From CALBPI01 sp039027435 (GTDB taxonomy: Bacteria > Pseudomonadota > Gammaproteobacteria > Steroidobacterales > Woeseiaceae): a DNA stretch of 64,000 bases. Both the position numbers and the translations under genes were made by a program. The stretch is taken from the NCBI GenBank assembly GCA_039027435.1, contig JBCCKF010000004.1, positions 124,001-188,000 on the forward strand, in the 5' to 3' direction. Under the pieces are notes generated by a model. It worked only from the letters and a program-made list of their open reading frames with translations, was not told the origin of the DNA and ran no database searches. Positions 52,410-61,262 of the stretch are shown here, piece after piece. Each line of letters opens with the position of its first letter. The first letter of the stretch is position 1.

Positions 52410-53273
52410 TTATGGCGTCTTGTCGAACAATAGCGCCACGATGTCGTCGGGTTTGCCCGGCTGTGTAGGTTCGCGTCGCAACATACGTTCGGACGCCCGC
52501 GCCACCAGTTGGTCCAGCGAGACATCCAGCGGGCCGGCTCGCATCTCTTTTAATATTTCGGCCAGATGCAAATTGTCTGTAAGGCCATCAGACGCCAGGA
52601 GTACGCGGTCGCGTGCCGCCATGGTGATTTTCGGACCAACCTCGATCAGCATTTCGTGCGTGCCGACAAAATTGGAGACGATGTGGCGTTCCGGGTGGAA
52701 AATCGCTTGTTCTTCAGTCAGGTAACCGGCTGCAATAGCGAATCCGACAGGAGAATGGGCGACGGTCTGCAGCTTAACGCGGCTGCGTTGACCCGTAATC
52801 AGTCCGATCGAGTCGCCGACATGGAAGATCTGTACCACGCGGCCTTCAATCAGCGCGGCGGTTAGCGTCGTCGCAGCACCTCGAGTCGCCTGGATGACGG
52901 CGAGGTTGGCTGCCTCGAAACCTTTGACAATGGTGTCTCTATGGCTGTCGCCGGGGTGTTTGGCATGCAGCGCAGTGTCACGCAGCGTACTGAGTGCGAT
53001 TCGTGCCGCGCGTCTCCCTCCACGAATGCCTCCTGCGCCATCGGCCACAGCCAGCAAGCTTGTCTCCGGTGCCAGCTCGACGACGAGCCCAGCATCCTGA
53101 TTATCTTCCGGCTTGTCCGGCGAAATCGTCGAGAAGCAAGCAACGCGTCCCCCGCCGACATCGACCAATGCAGACTCCGGACCATCGGCAGCAGGAATGA
53201 CCAAACCGCGTTCGCCGATCACCGGGGCGTCGACCCGCGGGCTTGTCGCCGGAATCGTTTCAACCAAGAGCAT
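52410..53273 (-). CDS. PP2C-family protein phosphatase
   Basis: The 287-residue enzyme removes phosphate from Ser/Thr. The metal-binding acidic residues are in place: EDNQDAG, ADGAGG, SDGLTDN and the final DDIV. A ~40-residue N-terminal tail precedes the domain. It is the natural opponent of the Ser/Thr kinase encoded downstream. The start could also be TTG at 53282; neither has a strong ribosome binding site. The gene is divergent from rraA and is the first gene of the cluster. Confidence 0.92.
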   Translation of the reverse strand: MLLVETIPATSPRVDAPVIGERGLVIPAADGPESALVDVGGGRVACFSTISPDKPEDNQDAGLVVELAPETSLLAVADGAGGIRGGRRAARIALSTLRDTALHAKHPGDSHRDTIVKGFEAANLAVIQATRGAATTLTAALIEGRVVQIFHVGDSIGLITGQRSRVKLQTVAHSPVGFAIAAGYLTEEQAIFHPERHIVSNFVGTHEMLIEVGPKITMAARDRVLLASDGLTDNLHLAEILKEMRAGPLDVSLDQLVARASERMLRREPTQPGKPDDIVALLFDKTP

Positions 53274-53446
53274 CTCAACCAAAATATTTGTCCCAATCCG
53301 AACATACCCTAATTTGACATTAACGTCGCCTGTGCGACCTACGTCCCATTACTCAAGATGCATAACGAAAAAACACCGGATTCGCGGCCAAAGACGTATC
53401 GCTCACTCCGCTTGCAGAGCGCCGCGACAGCGGCAATCATTTGAGC

Positions 53447-53932
53447 ATGAATAACCCAAGACCCACTCCAGACCTTTGCGACGACTACCCCGACACTATT
53501 CAGGTTCTAGAGCCATTACTTAGGAACTTCGGTGGTGTCGAGCGATTCGGCGGTGAAATCGTGACGATCAAGTGCTTCGAGGACAATTCGCTGGTGAAGG
53601 CACAGGGTCAGGTAGCGGGAGATGGTCGCGTGTTGGTAGTGGATGGCGGCGCCTCCCGTCGTCGCGCCCTGCTCGGCGATCAGATTGCCGCGGCACTCGC
53701 GGACAATGGCTGGGCCGGGATCATCATCTATGGATCGGTCCGGGATGTAGACGCTTTGGCGGAAACGGCACTCGGCATTCAGGCAATCGGCGCTATCCCC
53801 GTCAAGACCGAGAAGCGCGGACTCGGTGACTTGAACATTCCCGTCACTTTTGGCGGCGTCACGTTTGAGCCAGGGCACTACGTATACGCCGACAACAACG
53901 GTGTGATCAAATCCGACGCGCCACTCGACTAA
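53447..53932 (+). CDS. rraA: Regulator of RNase E activity A (RraA)
   Basis: RraA binds RNase E and the degradosome and inhibits them. The fold is shared with HMG/CHA aldolases, but the 161-residue length and segments such as GWAGIIIYGSVRDVDAL and VVDGGASRRRALLGD fit RraA. The ATG lacks a clear ribosome binding site; a TTG two codons upstream is possible. It is convergent with aceA, whose terminator lies in the gap. Confidence 0.93.
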   Translation: MNNPRPTPDLCDDYPDTIQVLEPLLRNFGGVERFGGEIVTIKCFEDNSLVKAQGQVAGDGRVLVVDGGASRRRALLGDQIAAALADNGWAGIIIYGSVRDVDALAETALGIQAIGAIPVKTEKRGLGDLNIPVTFGGVTFEPGHYVYADNNGVIKSDAPLD

Positions 53933-53954
53933 AAGAAACTCGCTCAAACAAAAA

Positions 53955-53979
53955 AGCGCGCCCACACCGTGGACGCGCT
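53955..53979 (-). terminator. Rho-independent terminator of aceA
   Basis: The stem AGCGCGcCCAC / GTGGaCGCGCT is followed on the minus strand by a T-run. It lies 29 bases past the aceA stop and just downstream of rraA, so it may also help stop rraA transcription. Confidence 0.85.
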
Positions 53980-54007
53980 TCACAAAGCCTAAAGCCTGAT
54001 TCGCCGA

Positions 54008-55336
54008 TCAGCCGAATTGCTCTTCTTCGGTCGATCCGCTGAGCGCTGTTACCGATGACTGCCCGCCCTGGATGGTGGTCGTAACATCATCGAAGTAACC
54101 TGTACCCACTTCCTGCTGGTGCGCCACAAACGTGTATCCCTTGTCGGCGTCCGCAAATTCCTGCTCCTGCAGTCGAACATATGCGGACATGTCTTCGCGC
54201 GCGTACTCGTAGGCGAGGTTGAACATGCCGTGCCACATGTTGTGCACACCCGCGAGCGTGATGAACTGGTACTTGTAACCCATTGCCGCGAGCTCACGCT
54301 GGAACTTGGCGATCGTGTCGTCGTCGAGATTCTTCTTCCAGTTGAACGAAGGTGAGCAGTTGTAGGCTAGCAATTGATCCGGATATTCCTTCTTCAACGC
54401 CTCGGCGAACTGGCGAGCCTCGTCGAGGTTCGGCGTTGCCGTCTCACACCACACCATATCCGCGTGCGGCGCGTAGGCGATACCGCGAGAAATCGCCTGC
54501 TCGATGCCATTACGCGTGCGGAAGAAACCTTCCGAAGACCGCTCGCCGGTCAGGAACGGCGCGTCGTACTCATCGATGTCGCTAGTTAAGAGATCAGCAG
54601 CGTTCGCGTCGGTGCGCGCGAGTACGATGGTCGGTGTGTCACAAACATCGGCTGCGAGACGTGCGGCGGTCAGTTTTTGAACCGCTTCGCGGGTCGGCAC
54701 CAGCACCTTGCCGCCCATGTGGCCGCACTTCTTGACCGAAGCCAGCTGATCTTCGAAGTGCACACCCGAAGCACCGGCGCCAATCATGGCTTTCATCAAT
54801 TCGAAGGCATTCAACACACCACCGAATCCGGCCTCCGCATCGGCGACGATCGGCGCGAAGTAATCGATGTAGCCGGCGTCGCCCGGGTTGACACCTTTTT
54901 GCCACTGAATCTGATCTGCACGTGCAAATGAGTTGTTTATACGTTCGATGACTTTCGGGACCGAGTCGACCGGATAGAGCGACTGATCCGGATACATGCT
55001 CATCGCCGAGTTGTTATCTGCAGCTACCTGCCAACCCGAGAGGTAGATCGCCTGCACGCCCGCTTTGACCTGCTGGACCGCCTGCCCGCCGGTGAGTGCG
55101 CCGAGGCAGTTCACGTAGTCTTTACCAAACTTTTCTTTCGCCTCGCCATTCACGAGTGACCAGAGCTTCTCCGCACCGCGCCGAGCCAACGTGTTTTCGC
55201 GCTTAACAGAACCGCGAAGGCGAACGACATCCGCTGCGCTGTAGTTTCTGGTGATCCCGGCCCAACGAGGATTGGTCTCCCAGTCCTTCTCGATGCGTTG
55301 AATCTCGGCGTCTCGATCGTAATTGCCCGTGGTCAT
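54008..55336 (-). CDS. aceA: Isocitrate lyase
   Basis: AceA splits isocitrate into glyoxylate and succinate, the first step of the glyoxylate shunt. The 442-residue protein has the catalytic KKCGHMGGKV motif (Cys204) and the family segments GWQVAADNN and DAEAGFGG. AAGGAG lies six bases before the ATG. It is divergent from a LysR regulator and 1.2 kb from glcB, so the locus provides both shunt enzymes; the Icd switch is encoded at 16-19 kb. Confidence 0.97.
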   Translation of the reverse strand: MTTGNYDRDAEIQRIEKDWETNPRWAGITRNYSAADVVRLRGSVKRENTLARRGAEKLWSLVNGEAKEKFGKDYVNCLGALTGGQAVQQVKAGVQAIYLSGWQVAADNNSAMSMYPDQSLYPVDSVPKVIERINNSFARADQIQWQKGVNPGDAGYIDYFAPIVADAEAGFGGVLNAFELMKAMIGAGASGVHFEDQLASVKKCGHMGGKVLVPTREAVQKLTAARLAADVCDTPTIVLARTDANAADLLTSDIDEYDAPFLTGERSSEGFFRTRNGIEQAISRGIAYAPHADMVWCETATPNLDEARQFAEALKKEYPDQLLAYNCSPSFNWKKNLDDDTIAKFQRELAAMGYKYQFITLAGVHNMWHGMFNLAYEYAREDMSAYVRLQEQEFADADKGYTFVAHQQEVGTGYFDDVTTTIQGGQSSVTALSGSTEEEQFG

Positions 55337-55408
55337 CGTGTGCTCCTTGGCGGATCAGCTGTTTAGGTTGCGTGCAGGTTAGCGCCTCACCCCAAAATAA
55401 ATCCAGCC

Positions 55409-55421
55409 TATAGTTGCTATA
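55409..55421. promoter_or_regulatory. LysR-type T-N11-A palindrome between aceA and its divergent regulator
   Basis: TATAG-TTG-CTATA is a perfect dyad with the T-N11-A form used by LysR-type regulators. It lies 30 bases before the LysR start and about 73 bases before the aceA start, as expected for a site controlling both. Confidence 0.6.
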
Positions 55422-55450
55422 CTCAGCATTCACAAAACTAATAACTCGCC

Positions 55451-56392
55451 ATGAGCCTTTCCAAGATTGATCTGAACCTGCTCGTCTACCTCGATGTCCT
55501 GCTGCGCGAAGCGAATGTCACGCGAGCCGCGCAGAAGCTCGGCATCAGCCAACCGGCGATGAGTAACGGATTAAAGCGACTTCGCGAGACCTTCGGCGAC
55601 CCGTTGCTCGTGCGAACCAGCGACGGTATGCAACCCACCGAGCGCGCGCTGGCACTGCAGCCGGATGTGCGCGAAGTGCTCTCACGCGTCGAGCACTTCG
55701 TCCAGCCCGTCACAGAATTCAATCCGCGCGAGAGCCGCGAGGTCTATCGCGTGATGTGTAGCGACTACGCCGAGGTGACCCTGCTGCCGGGCTTGCTGGG
55801 TGTGCTGCGCGCCGAGGCGCCGCTCATCACGCTCGATGTTCTGACGCCAAGTGACGTCGACTTTCATGATGTTGAACATGGCAAGGTCGACCTCGTCATT
55901 AATCGATTTGACGAGCTACCCGCATCCTTCCATTCGACGGTGCTCTGGCGCGATGCATTTTCCTGCCTGGTGCCCGCGGCGATCGCGAATCGAGGCAAGT
56001 TCGATCTCCCAACCTATCTCGGCGAGCGACACGTGTGGGTAAGCAAGACCGGGATGGGGGTAGGCGTTGGCATGAACCCGGCCGACGTGCAACGACTGGG
56101 CTGGGTTGATGAGGCGCTCGCTCGGATCGGCGAACAGCGCAACATTGCCGTCTTTACACGCCACTACCTCGTCGCAATGCAGCATGCGGCGAATCAGGAC
56201 CTGATCGCCACGGTGCCGACGCGTGCCGCACAGTTGCTGGCCGAGCAACCCTCACTGGCCGTGTTGCCACCGCCGTTCAAGATTCCCGAAATCGATCTCA
56301 CGATGGCCTGGAGTCCGCTTTTGCACCAAAACCCTGGCCATCGCTGGCTGCGGCAACAGTTCAAGCAAGTCGCTCAGGCGGCGGGAGTGTAG
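55451..56392 (+). CDS. LysR family transcriptional regulator
   Basis: The 313-residue protein has an N-terminal winged HTH (LLREANVTRAAQKLGISQPA, NGLKRLRETFGDPLLVR) and a LysR effector domain. Its position between aceA (divergent) and glcB (106 bp downstream, same strand) makes it the likely regulator of the glyoxylate shunt. In many bacteria IclR or RamB-type regulators do this job, so a LysR here is notable. The ligand is unknown. Confidence 0.93.
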   Translation: MSLSKIDLNLLVYLDVLLREANVTRAAQKLGISQPAMSNGLKRLRETFGDPLLVRTSDGMQPTERALALQPDVREVLSRVEHFVQPVTEFNPRESREVYRVMCSDYAEVTLLPGLLGVLRAEAPLITLDVLTPSDVDFHDVEHGKVDLVINRFDELPASFHSTVLWRDAFSCLVPAAIANRGKFDLPTYLGERHVWVSKTGMGVGVGMNPADVQRLGWVDEALARIGEQRNIAVFTRHYLVAMQHAANQDLIATVPTRAAQLLAEQPSLAVLPPPFKIPEIDLTMAWSPLLHQNPGHRWLRQQFKQVAQAAGV

Positions 56393-56497
56393 GCGCGTCG
56401 TCATATCTGTTGTGAATACCGAGCATCATTACTATTCGGTAGACGTATAACGAGAACTCTTGGACACTGGCGATCCCCTCGAACAGGAGTCGCTCGC

Positions 56498-58675
56498 ATG
56501 TCGAACTACATCGCCAAATCGAATTTATCGGTCAACCCTGAGTTCTGTGCGTTTATTGAGCGCGAAGCGCTACCCGGCACCGGTATCGATCCCGCGCGAT
56601 TCTGGGAGGCGCTTTCGGGTTTGGTCGAGACCCTCGCGCCGCGCAATCGAGAGCTGCTCGCTGTGCGTGACCAAATGCAGAATCAGATCGATGCATGGCA
56701 CCGAGACCACTCTGACGAGCCTCATGACGCAGCGGCCTATCGCGACTTCTTAGGCGAAATTGGCTACTTGTTGCCGCAACCCGACCCGATGCCCACGGTC
56801 ACCACCGAAAACGTCGACGCTGAGATTGCGACAACCCCAGGACCCCAACTAGTGGTTCCCGTCATGAATGCACGCTTCGCACTGAACGCCGCGAACGCAC
56901 GCTGGGGCAGTCTGTACGACGCACTCTATGGCACTGACGTGATCGACGAAGCCGATGGGGCAACGCGCGCTGGCGGCTACAACCCGGTACGAGGCGCGAG
57001 AGTCATCGCCTGGGCACGAAATTTCCTGGACGAGGCGACACCGCTGGTGCAGGGGTCGCACAAGGGTGCCACCGGTTATCGTGTCGCTAACAGCGAGTTG
57101 CAAGTCACGCTGGATGGCGGTGAGGTCACCACCCTCGCCACGCCTTCACAATTCGTTGGCATGGTCGGTAGTGCAGATGCGCCCAACGCGGTTTTGCTAC
57201 GCAACAACGGCTTGCATATCGAAATCCAGATTGACCCTGACTCTCCGATCGGCAAGACGGATGCAGCCGGGGTCAAGGATGTGGTGCTTGAGGCTGCCGT
57301 GACCACGATTCAGGACTGCGAAGACTCTGTCGCCGCGGTCGATGCCGAAGACAAGGTCGTGGTGTATCAAAACTGGCTCGGATTGATGCGCGGGGATCTC
57401 GAAGAAACGTTCTCAAAAGGCGGCAGAAACGTCACGCGCAAGCTGGTCGAAGATCGCAGCTACACGGCAACCGACGGGTCGACGTTCACACTGCCAGGAC
57501 GCAGTCTTCTGCTGGTAAGAAACGTTGGACACCTCATGACGACCGACGCAGTGCTAGACAGCGAGGGTCGGGAAATACCGGAAGGCATTCTCGATGGCAT
57601 GGTCACCAGCACCATCGCTCTGCACGATCTCAAGAAACAGGACGGACCACGCAACAGCCGATCCGGCAGCGTCTATGTGGTCAAGCCGAAAATGCATGGG
57701 CCGGAAGAGGCAGCATTCACCGGCGCGTTGTTCGACCAGATCGAAGAAGCGTTGGGAATGGATCGCAACACGGTCAAGATCGGCATCATGGATGAAGAAC
57801 GTCGCACGACCGTGAATCTGGCGCGTTGCATCGGCGCGATCCCCGAGCGCGTGGTATTCATCAATACGGGCTTCCTGGACCGGACCGGCGACGAGATTCA
57901 CACGAGCATGTTGATCGGCCCCATGATCCGCAAAGGACCGATGAAGGCCGAGCCGTGGATCAATGCCTATGAAGACTGGAACGTCGATATCGGCATGGCG
58001 ACCGGGCTTCGCGGCCGTGCACAGATCGGCAAGGGCATGTGGGCAATGCCGGACGAAATGAAAGCGATGGTCGATACGAAGACCAACCATCCGCTGGCCG
58101 GTGCCAACTGCGCCTGGGTGCCCTCGCCGACCGCAGCTACACTGCACGCGACGCACTACCACGCGATCGATGTGCTGGATGTGCAATCGACCATCGCCGA
58201 GCGCGACATTGCATCACTGGACGACATTCTGACTATTCCCGTCGCGCCGGACCCAAGCGCATGGAGTGATGAAGACAAGCAAGCCGAGCTCGACAACAAC
58301 ATCCAGGGACTGCTTGGCTATGTTGTGCGTTGGATCGATCAGGGTGTCGGCTGCTCGAAGGTCCCTGACATCAACAACGTCGGACTCATGGAAGACCGTG
58401 CAACACTGCGCATCTCTAGTCAGCTTCTGACGAATTGGTTGCATCATGGTGTTGTCAGCGCTGAGCAAATTGACGCTACACTGCAGCGCATGGCGAAGAT
58501 CGTTGATGACCAGAACGCTTCGGACCCGTTGTATCAACCGATGGCGGGCAACTGGGACACTAGCTTTGCCTACCGGGCTGCCAGAGAGCTGATTTTCAAA
58601 GGCACGGAGCAACCGAACGGTTACACTGAGCCCTTGTTACACGCGTGGCGCCGTAAGGCCAAAGCAGCCGGTTAA
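56498..58675 (+). CDS. glcB: Malate synthase G
   Basis: GlcB joins glyoxylate and acetyl-CoA into malate, the second shunt step. The 725-residue length matches the G isoform (723 in E. coli) rather than AceB. Characteristic segments are GYNPVRGARVIAWARNFLDE, CEDSVAAVDAEDK and GLRGRAQIGKGMWAMPDEM. CAGGAG precedes the ATG by 8 bases. It follows the LysR gene. An interrupted inverted repeat (ATACCGA at 56416 and TCGGTA at 56436) in the gap could be a regulator site. Confidence 0.97.
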   Translation: MSNYIAKSNLSVNPEFCAFIEREALPGTGIDPARFWEALSGLVETLAPRNRELLAVRDQMQNQIDAWHRDHSDEPHDAAAYRDFLGEIGYLLPQPDPMPTVTTENVDAEIATTPGPQLVVPVMNARFALNAANARWGSLYDALYGTDVIDEADGATRAGGYNPVRGARVIAWARNFLDEATPLVQGSHKGATGYRVANSELQVTLDGGEVTTLATPSQFVGMVGSADAPNAVLLRNNGLHIEIQIDPDSPIGKTDAAGVKDVVLEAAVTTIQDCEDSVAAVDAEDKVVVYQNWLGLMRGDLEETFSKGGRNVTRKLVEDRSYTATDGSTFTLPGRSLLLVRNVGHLMTTDAVLDSEGREIPEGILDGMVTSTIALHDLKKQDGPRNSRSGSVYVVKPKMHGPEEAAFTGALFDQIEEALGMDRNTVKIGIMDEERRTTVNLARCIGAIPERVVFINTGFLDRTGDEIHTSMLIGPMIRKGPMKAEPWINAYEDWNVDIGMATGLRGRAQIGKGMWAMPDEMKAMVDTKTNHPLAGANCAWVPSPTAATLHATHYHAIDVLDVQSTIAERDIASLDDILTIPVAPDPSAWSDEDKQAELDNNIQGLLGYVVRWIDQGVGCSKVPDINNVGLMEDRATLRISSQLLTNWLHHGVVSAEQIDATLQRMAKIVDDQNASDPLYQPMAGNWDTSFAYRAARELIFKGTEQPNGYTEPLLHAWRRKAKAAG

Positions 58676-58680
58676 CCTGT

Positions 58681-59721
58681 TTGAAGGTACGCCCCGTTAA
58701 TCGTTTCCTGATCGGGCTTCTTGCACTTTGCGCGGCGGGCATTACAACGAACCTGCGCGCAGACGCCCAAGCTGCATTCCCTGAATCAGTGTGGCAGAAA
58801 CAATCTGAGACGCTTCGTGAGGGGATAACAGTTGACCTTAGTGACCTTAAGCATGGCGAGATACGTCGAGTTCTTTTCGGGGAAATTACCGTCGCAGCCT
58901 ATCGTCGTTCGCCCCAATCCGTGGCATCTCTGGCGCCACTGACCGAAGCGGAAGTTGCACAAAATCTAGAGCAGCACATCGAGGCGATTTTTGAATACAC
59001 GTTTACAACCTCCCAACTCTTCTTTGCCAGAGTCTACGAAGCCGGCGCGGAACTCCTAACCACGCGACCCGGACAATCCATGCATCCTGAATACTTCGTT
59101 TTCGTGGGTGGCAGTCCGTTCTTTGGCTGCGCGATCAATATCGAGAAAACGAGCGATGAGCGAGTGCTATTCGTCGACCCCTGTGAAGGGGCGTACTGGG
59201 ATGAATCGGGTCTGCCAGCAGGCGCTCGGTCAGGCTCACCTCGTAGCTCGCACAAGAACCCCTTGCGCCTAGTGCCGTACACGATCAAAGACCGAACACT
59301 GAGGCTTGGTGGACCAGCAACTCCCGATCCACTCCCTAACACCCACCAAAAGATCGTAGCCTCCCATATCAAAGGTATAACCGCACCCATACCTCAGCTA
59401 ATCGCCGGAGTGCGCTGGAACAGACCGGAGATGGTTCGCAAAGCACTAACTGCACAAGCGAACCCTAAGTCACGTGTTCGATACGGGAAAAACACGATTA
59501 GCCTGCTGGAACTGGCAGTAATGAATTCTCACATTGATATCATCGAGCAATTGCTCGATGCCGGTGCATCACCAAATGCCAAGTCATTTGATATCGCCTC
59601 CGTGCGCAAAAGAAGCCAAGTGGTAGCGCTCTTTTGTAGTCGAGGATTTTCGGCACCCGACGAAATCACCACATTTGCTTTTGACCCAATGCCAGAATCA
59701 ATACTATGTCCAGAAGCATGA
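58681..59721 (+). CDS. Secreted protein with ankyrin-like repeats and a possible degenerate Rieske-like fold
   Basis: The 346-residue protein starts at TTG five bases after the glcB stop and has a signal peptide (ending LRADAQA). The C-terminal third contains one clear ankyrin-type repeat (NTISLLELAVMNSHIDIIEQLLDAGASPNAKS) and a weaker one. The middle has CAINIEKTSDERVLFVDPC...YWDESGLPAGARSGSP...PYTIKDRTLRLG, whose layout recalls the Rieske cluster-binding loops but lacks the Cys-x-His pairs. The start is uncertain. I do not recognise a function. Confidence 0.7.
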   Translation: MKVRPVNRFLIGLLALCAAGITTNLRADAQAAFPESVWQKQSETLREGITVDLSDLKHGEIRRVLFGEITVAAYRRSPQSVASLAPLTEAEVAQNLEQHIEAIFEYTFTTSQLFFARVYEAGAELLTTRPGQSMHPEYFVFVGGSPFFGCAINIEKTSDERVLFVDPCEGAYWDESGLPAGARSGSPRSSHKNPLRLVPYTIKDRTLRLGGPATPDPLPNTHQKIVASHIKGITAPIPQLIAGVRWNRPEMVRKALTAQANPKSRVRYGKNTISLLELAVMNSHIDIIEQLLDAGASPNAKSFDIASVRKRSQVVALFCSRGFSAPDEITTFAFDPMPESILCPEA

Positions 59722-59731
59722 GGAGCACACA

Positions 59732-60571
59732 ATGAGCGATCCGACCTACACACCGCCCAAAGTCTGGACCTGGGATCAGTCGAGTGGCGGCAAGTTCGCC
59801 AACATCAATCGCCCAATCTCAGGCGCGACGCACGAGAAAGAACTGCCGGTTGGAGCGCATCCATTCCAACTCTACTCGTTGGCCACCCCGAATGGCGTCA
59901 AGGCGACTGTGATGTTCGAAGAGTTGCTCGAACACGGATTAACGGATGCCGAATATGACGCATGGATCGTTAACATCCAGGAAGGTGATCAATTCTCGAG
60001 TGGGTTTGTGGATATCAACCCAAACTCGAAAATTCCTGCGATGGCAGACCATACGACGAGCCCGATCACGCGCGTGTTCGAGTCCGGTGCAATTCTCGTT
60101 TATCTCGCAGAAAAATTCGGCGCGTTTTTGCCGACAGATCCCGCAGCGCGGGCAGAGACGCTTTCGTGGCTGTTCTGGCAGATGGGCAGTGCGCCATTTC
60201 TTGGCGGTGGTTTTGGGCACTTCTACGCGTACGCACCCGAGAAGTATGAATACCCGATCAATCGCTATGCGATGGAAGTAAAGCGCCAGTTGGACGTGCT
60301 CGACAAGAACCTTGCAGAGCGCGAGTTCCTCGCGGGCGATGAATACACGATTGCCGACATTGCGACATTCCCGTGGTACGGCGGAATGGTCATGGGCAAG
60401 CTGTACGACGCCGCAGAGTTTCTTGATGTGACAACCTACGAGCATGTTCTACGTTGGGCCAACGCAATCTCGGAGCGTCCCGCGGTCATCCGTGGACGCC
60501 GTGTGAATCGAGTCTGGGGCGAAGAGTCTTCACAGCTCAAAGAGCGGCACAGCGCTGCTGATTTCGACTGA
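59732..60571 (+). CDS. yghU: Glutathione-dependent disulfide-bond oxidoreductase (YghU-type)
   Basis: The 279-residue cytosolic protein matches YghU, a glutathione-transferase-fold enzyme with disulfide-bond reductase activity. Landmarks are the N-terminal PPKVWTWDQSSGGKFANINRP, NPNSKIPAM and the helical domain DEYTIADIATFPWYG. GAGGAG lies 7 bases before the ATG. It follows the ankyrin-type gene by 10 bp and may be read from the same transcript. Confidence 0.95.
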   Translation: MSDPTYTPPKVWTWDQSSGGKFANINRPISGATHEKELPVGAHPFQLYSLATPNGVKATVMFEELLEHGLTDAEYDAWIVNIQEGDQFSSGFVDINPNSKIPAMADHTTSPITRVFESGAILVYLAEKFGAFLPTDPAARAETLSWLFWQMGSAPFLGGGFGHFYAYAPEKYEYPINRYAMEVKRQLDVLDKNLAEREFLAGDEYTIADIATFPWYGGMVMGKLYDAAEFLDVTTYEHVLRWANAISERPAVIRGRRVNRVWGEESSQLKERHSAADFD

Positions 60572-60631
60572 TAGGCCACAATCAATCTACTCGATTGATA
60601 CGCTCAATGAGATTGTCGGAAATGTTTCCGT

Positions 60632-60647
60632 GATGACCTAGGTCATC
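60632..60647. promoter_or_regulatory. Perfect palindrome upstream of the DM13 gene
   Basis: GATGACCTAGGTCATC is a perfect 16-base palindrome 50 bases before the DM13 start codon, a good position for a repressor or activator. I cannot name the regulator. Confidence 0.5.
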
Positions 60648-60696
60648 TCCAGCACAACACACGAGGCTTGCGCCTCTCATTGACTGGAGAATACTC

Positions 60697-61116
60697 ATGA
60701 CCCTAGCAACGCAATTGACGCGCGCCCTCATCGTCGCCGCCGCACTGCTCGCGGGCACGCTCGCGATTCAACAGGAAGCATTGGCTGATCACGGCGAACA
60801 CACCTGGACCAAACGCTCACAGAAAATCAAAGGCACCTGGAATATTGTGCAAACCGATGCTGGTACGTTCCTCGAATTAGACGACGCCTTCAAGACCCGA
60901 AAAGCACCGGATTTGAAACTGTTCCTGTCACCGCTTGCTGCAGATGACGTCAACGCGAACAACGCCACTAGCGGCAGCGTGCTCATCGCGAAACTGAAGA
61001 AGGCTAAAGGGGCTCAGCGTTACGAGATCCCGGCTGACATCGACTTGTCACAATTCCAGACGTTGGTGCTGCATTGTGAGGCCTACACCAAACTCTGGGG
61101 TGTCAGCGCGCTCTAA
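60697..61116 (+). CDS. Secreted DM13-domain protein
   Basis: The 139-residue protein has a signal peptide (ending EALADHGEHTW) and a DM13 domain (GTWNIVQTDAGTFLELDDAF, KAPDLKLFLSP, IPADIDLSQFQTLVLHCEAY with one Cys). DM13 proteins are proposed to be redox or electron-transfer modules outside the cytoplasm. TGGAG lies 8 bases before the ATG. A palindrome upstream suggests dedicated control. Confidence 0.88.
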   Translation: MTLATQLTRALIVAAALLAGTLAIQQEALADHGEHTWTKRSQKIKGTWNIVQTDAGTFLELDDAFKTRKAPDLKLFLSPLAADDVNANNATSGSVLIAKLKKAKGAQRYEIPADIDLSQFQTLVLHCEAYTKLWGVSAL

Positions 61117-61140
61117 ACCGACCTGACCGCTAATGGAGTG

Positions 61141-61164
61141 CCCGGCAACAGCGCGGTTGCCGGG
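61141..61164. terminator. Stem-loop between DM13 and thiolase genes
   Basis: A perfect 9-bp stem, CCCGGCAAC / GTTGCCGGG with a six-base loop, lies in the gap between the convergent genes. Neither strand has a clear T-run, so it is a weak terminator or a processing signal. Confidence 0.45.
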
Positions 61165-61262
61165 AGTGCCAGCATAATCCGGGATCGCGGTTGCCTCGAG
61201 AAAGGCACGATAGGCAACCGCTTTTTCCGACGACACGCGCCCGTGCCACATTCTGATGAACA

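Noticed and set aside
51312..52433. Plus-strand ORF of about 373 codons opposite the Gly-rich lipoprotein
   Set aside because: It is the antisense of GC-rich repeats that stay open in several frames; it has no family features and no ribosome binding site.
39516..53273. Type VI secretion cluster
   Set aside because: Kinase, phosphatase and FHA suggest it, but no TssB/C, ClpV, VgrG, Hcp or TssJLM genes are present.
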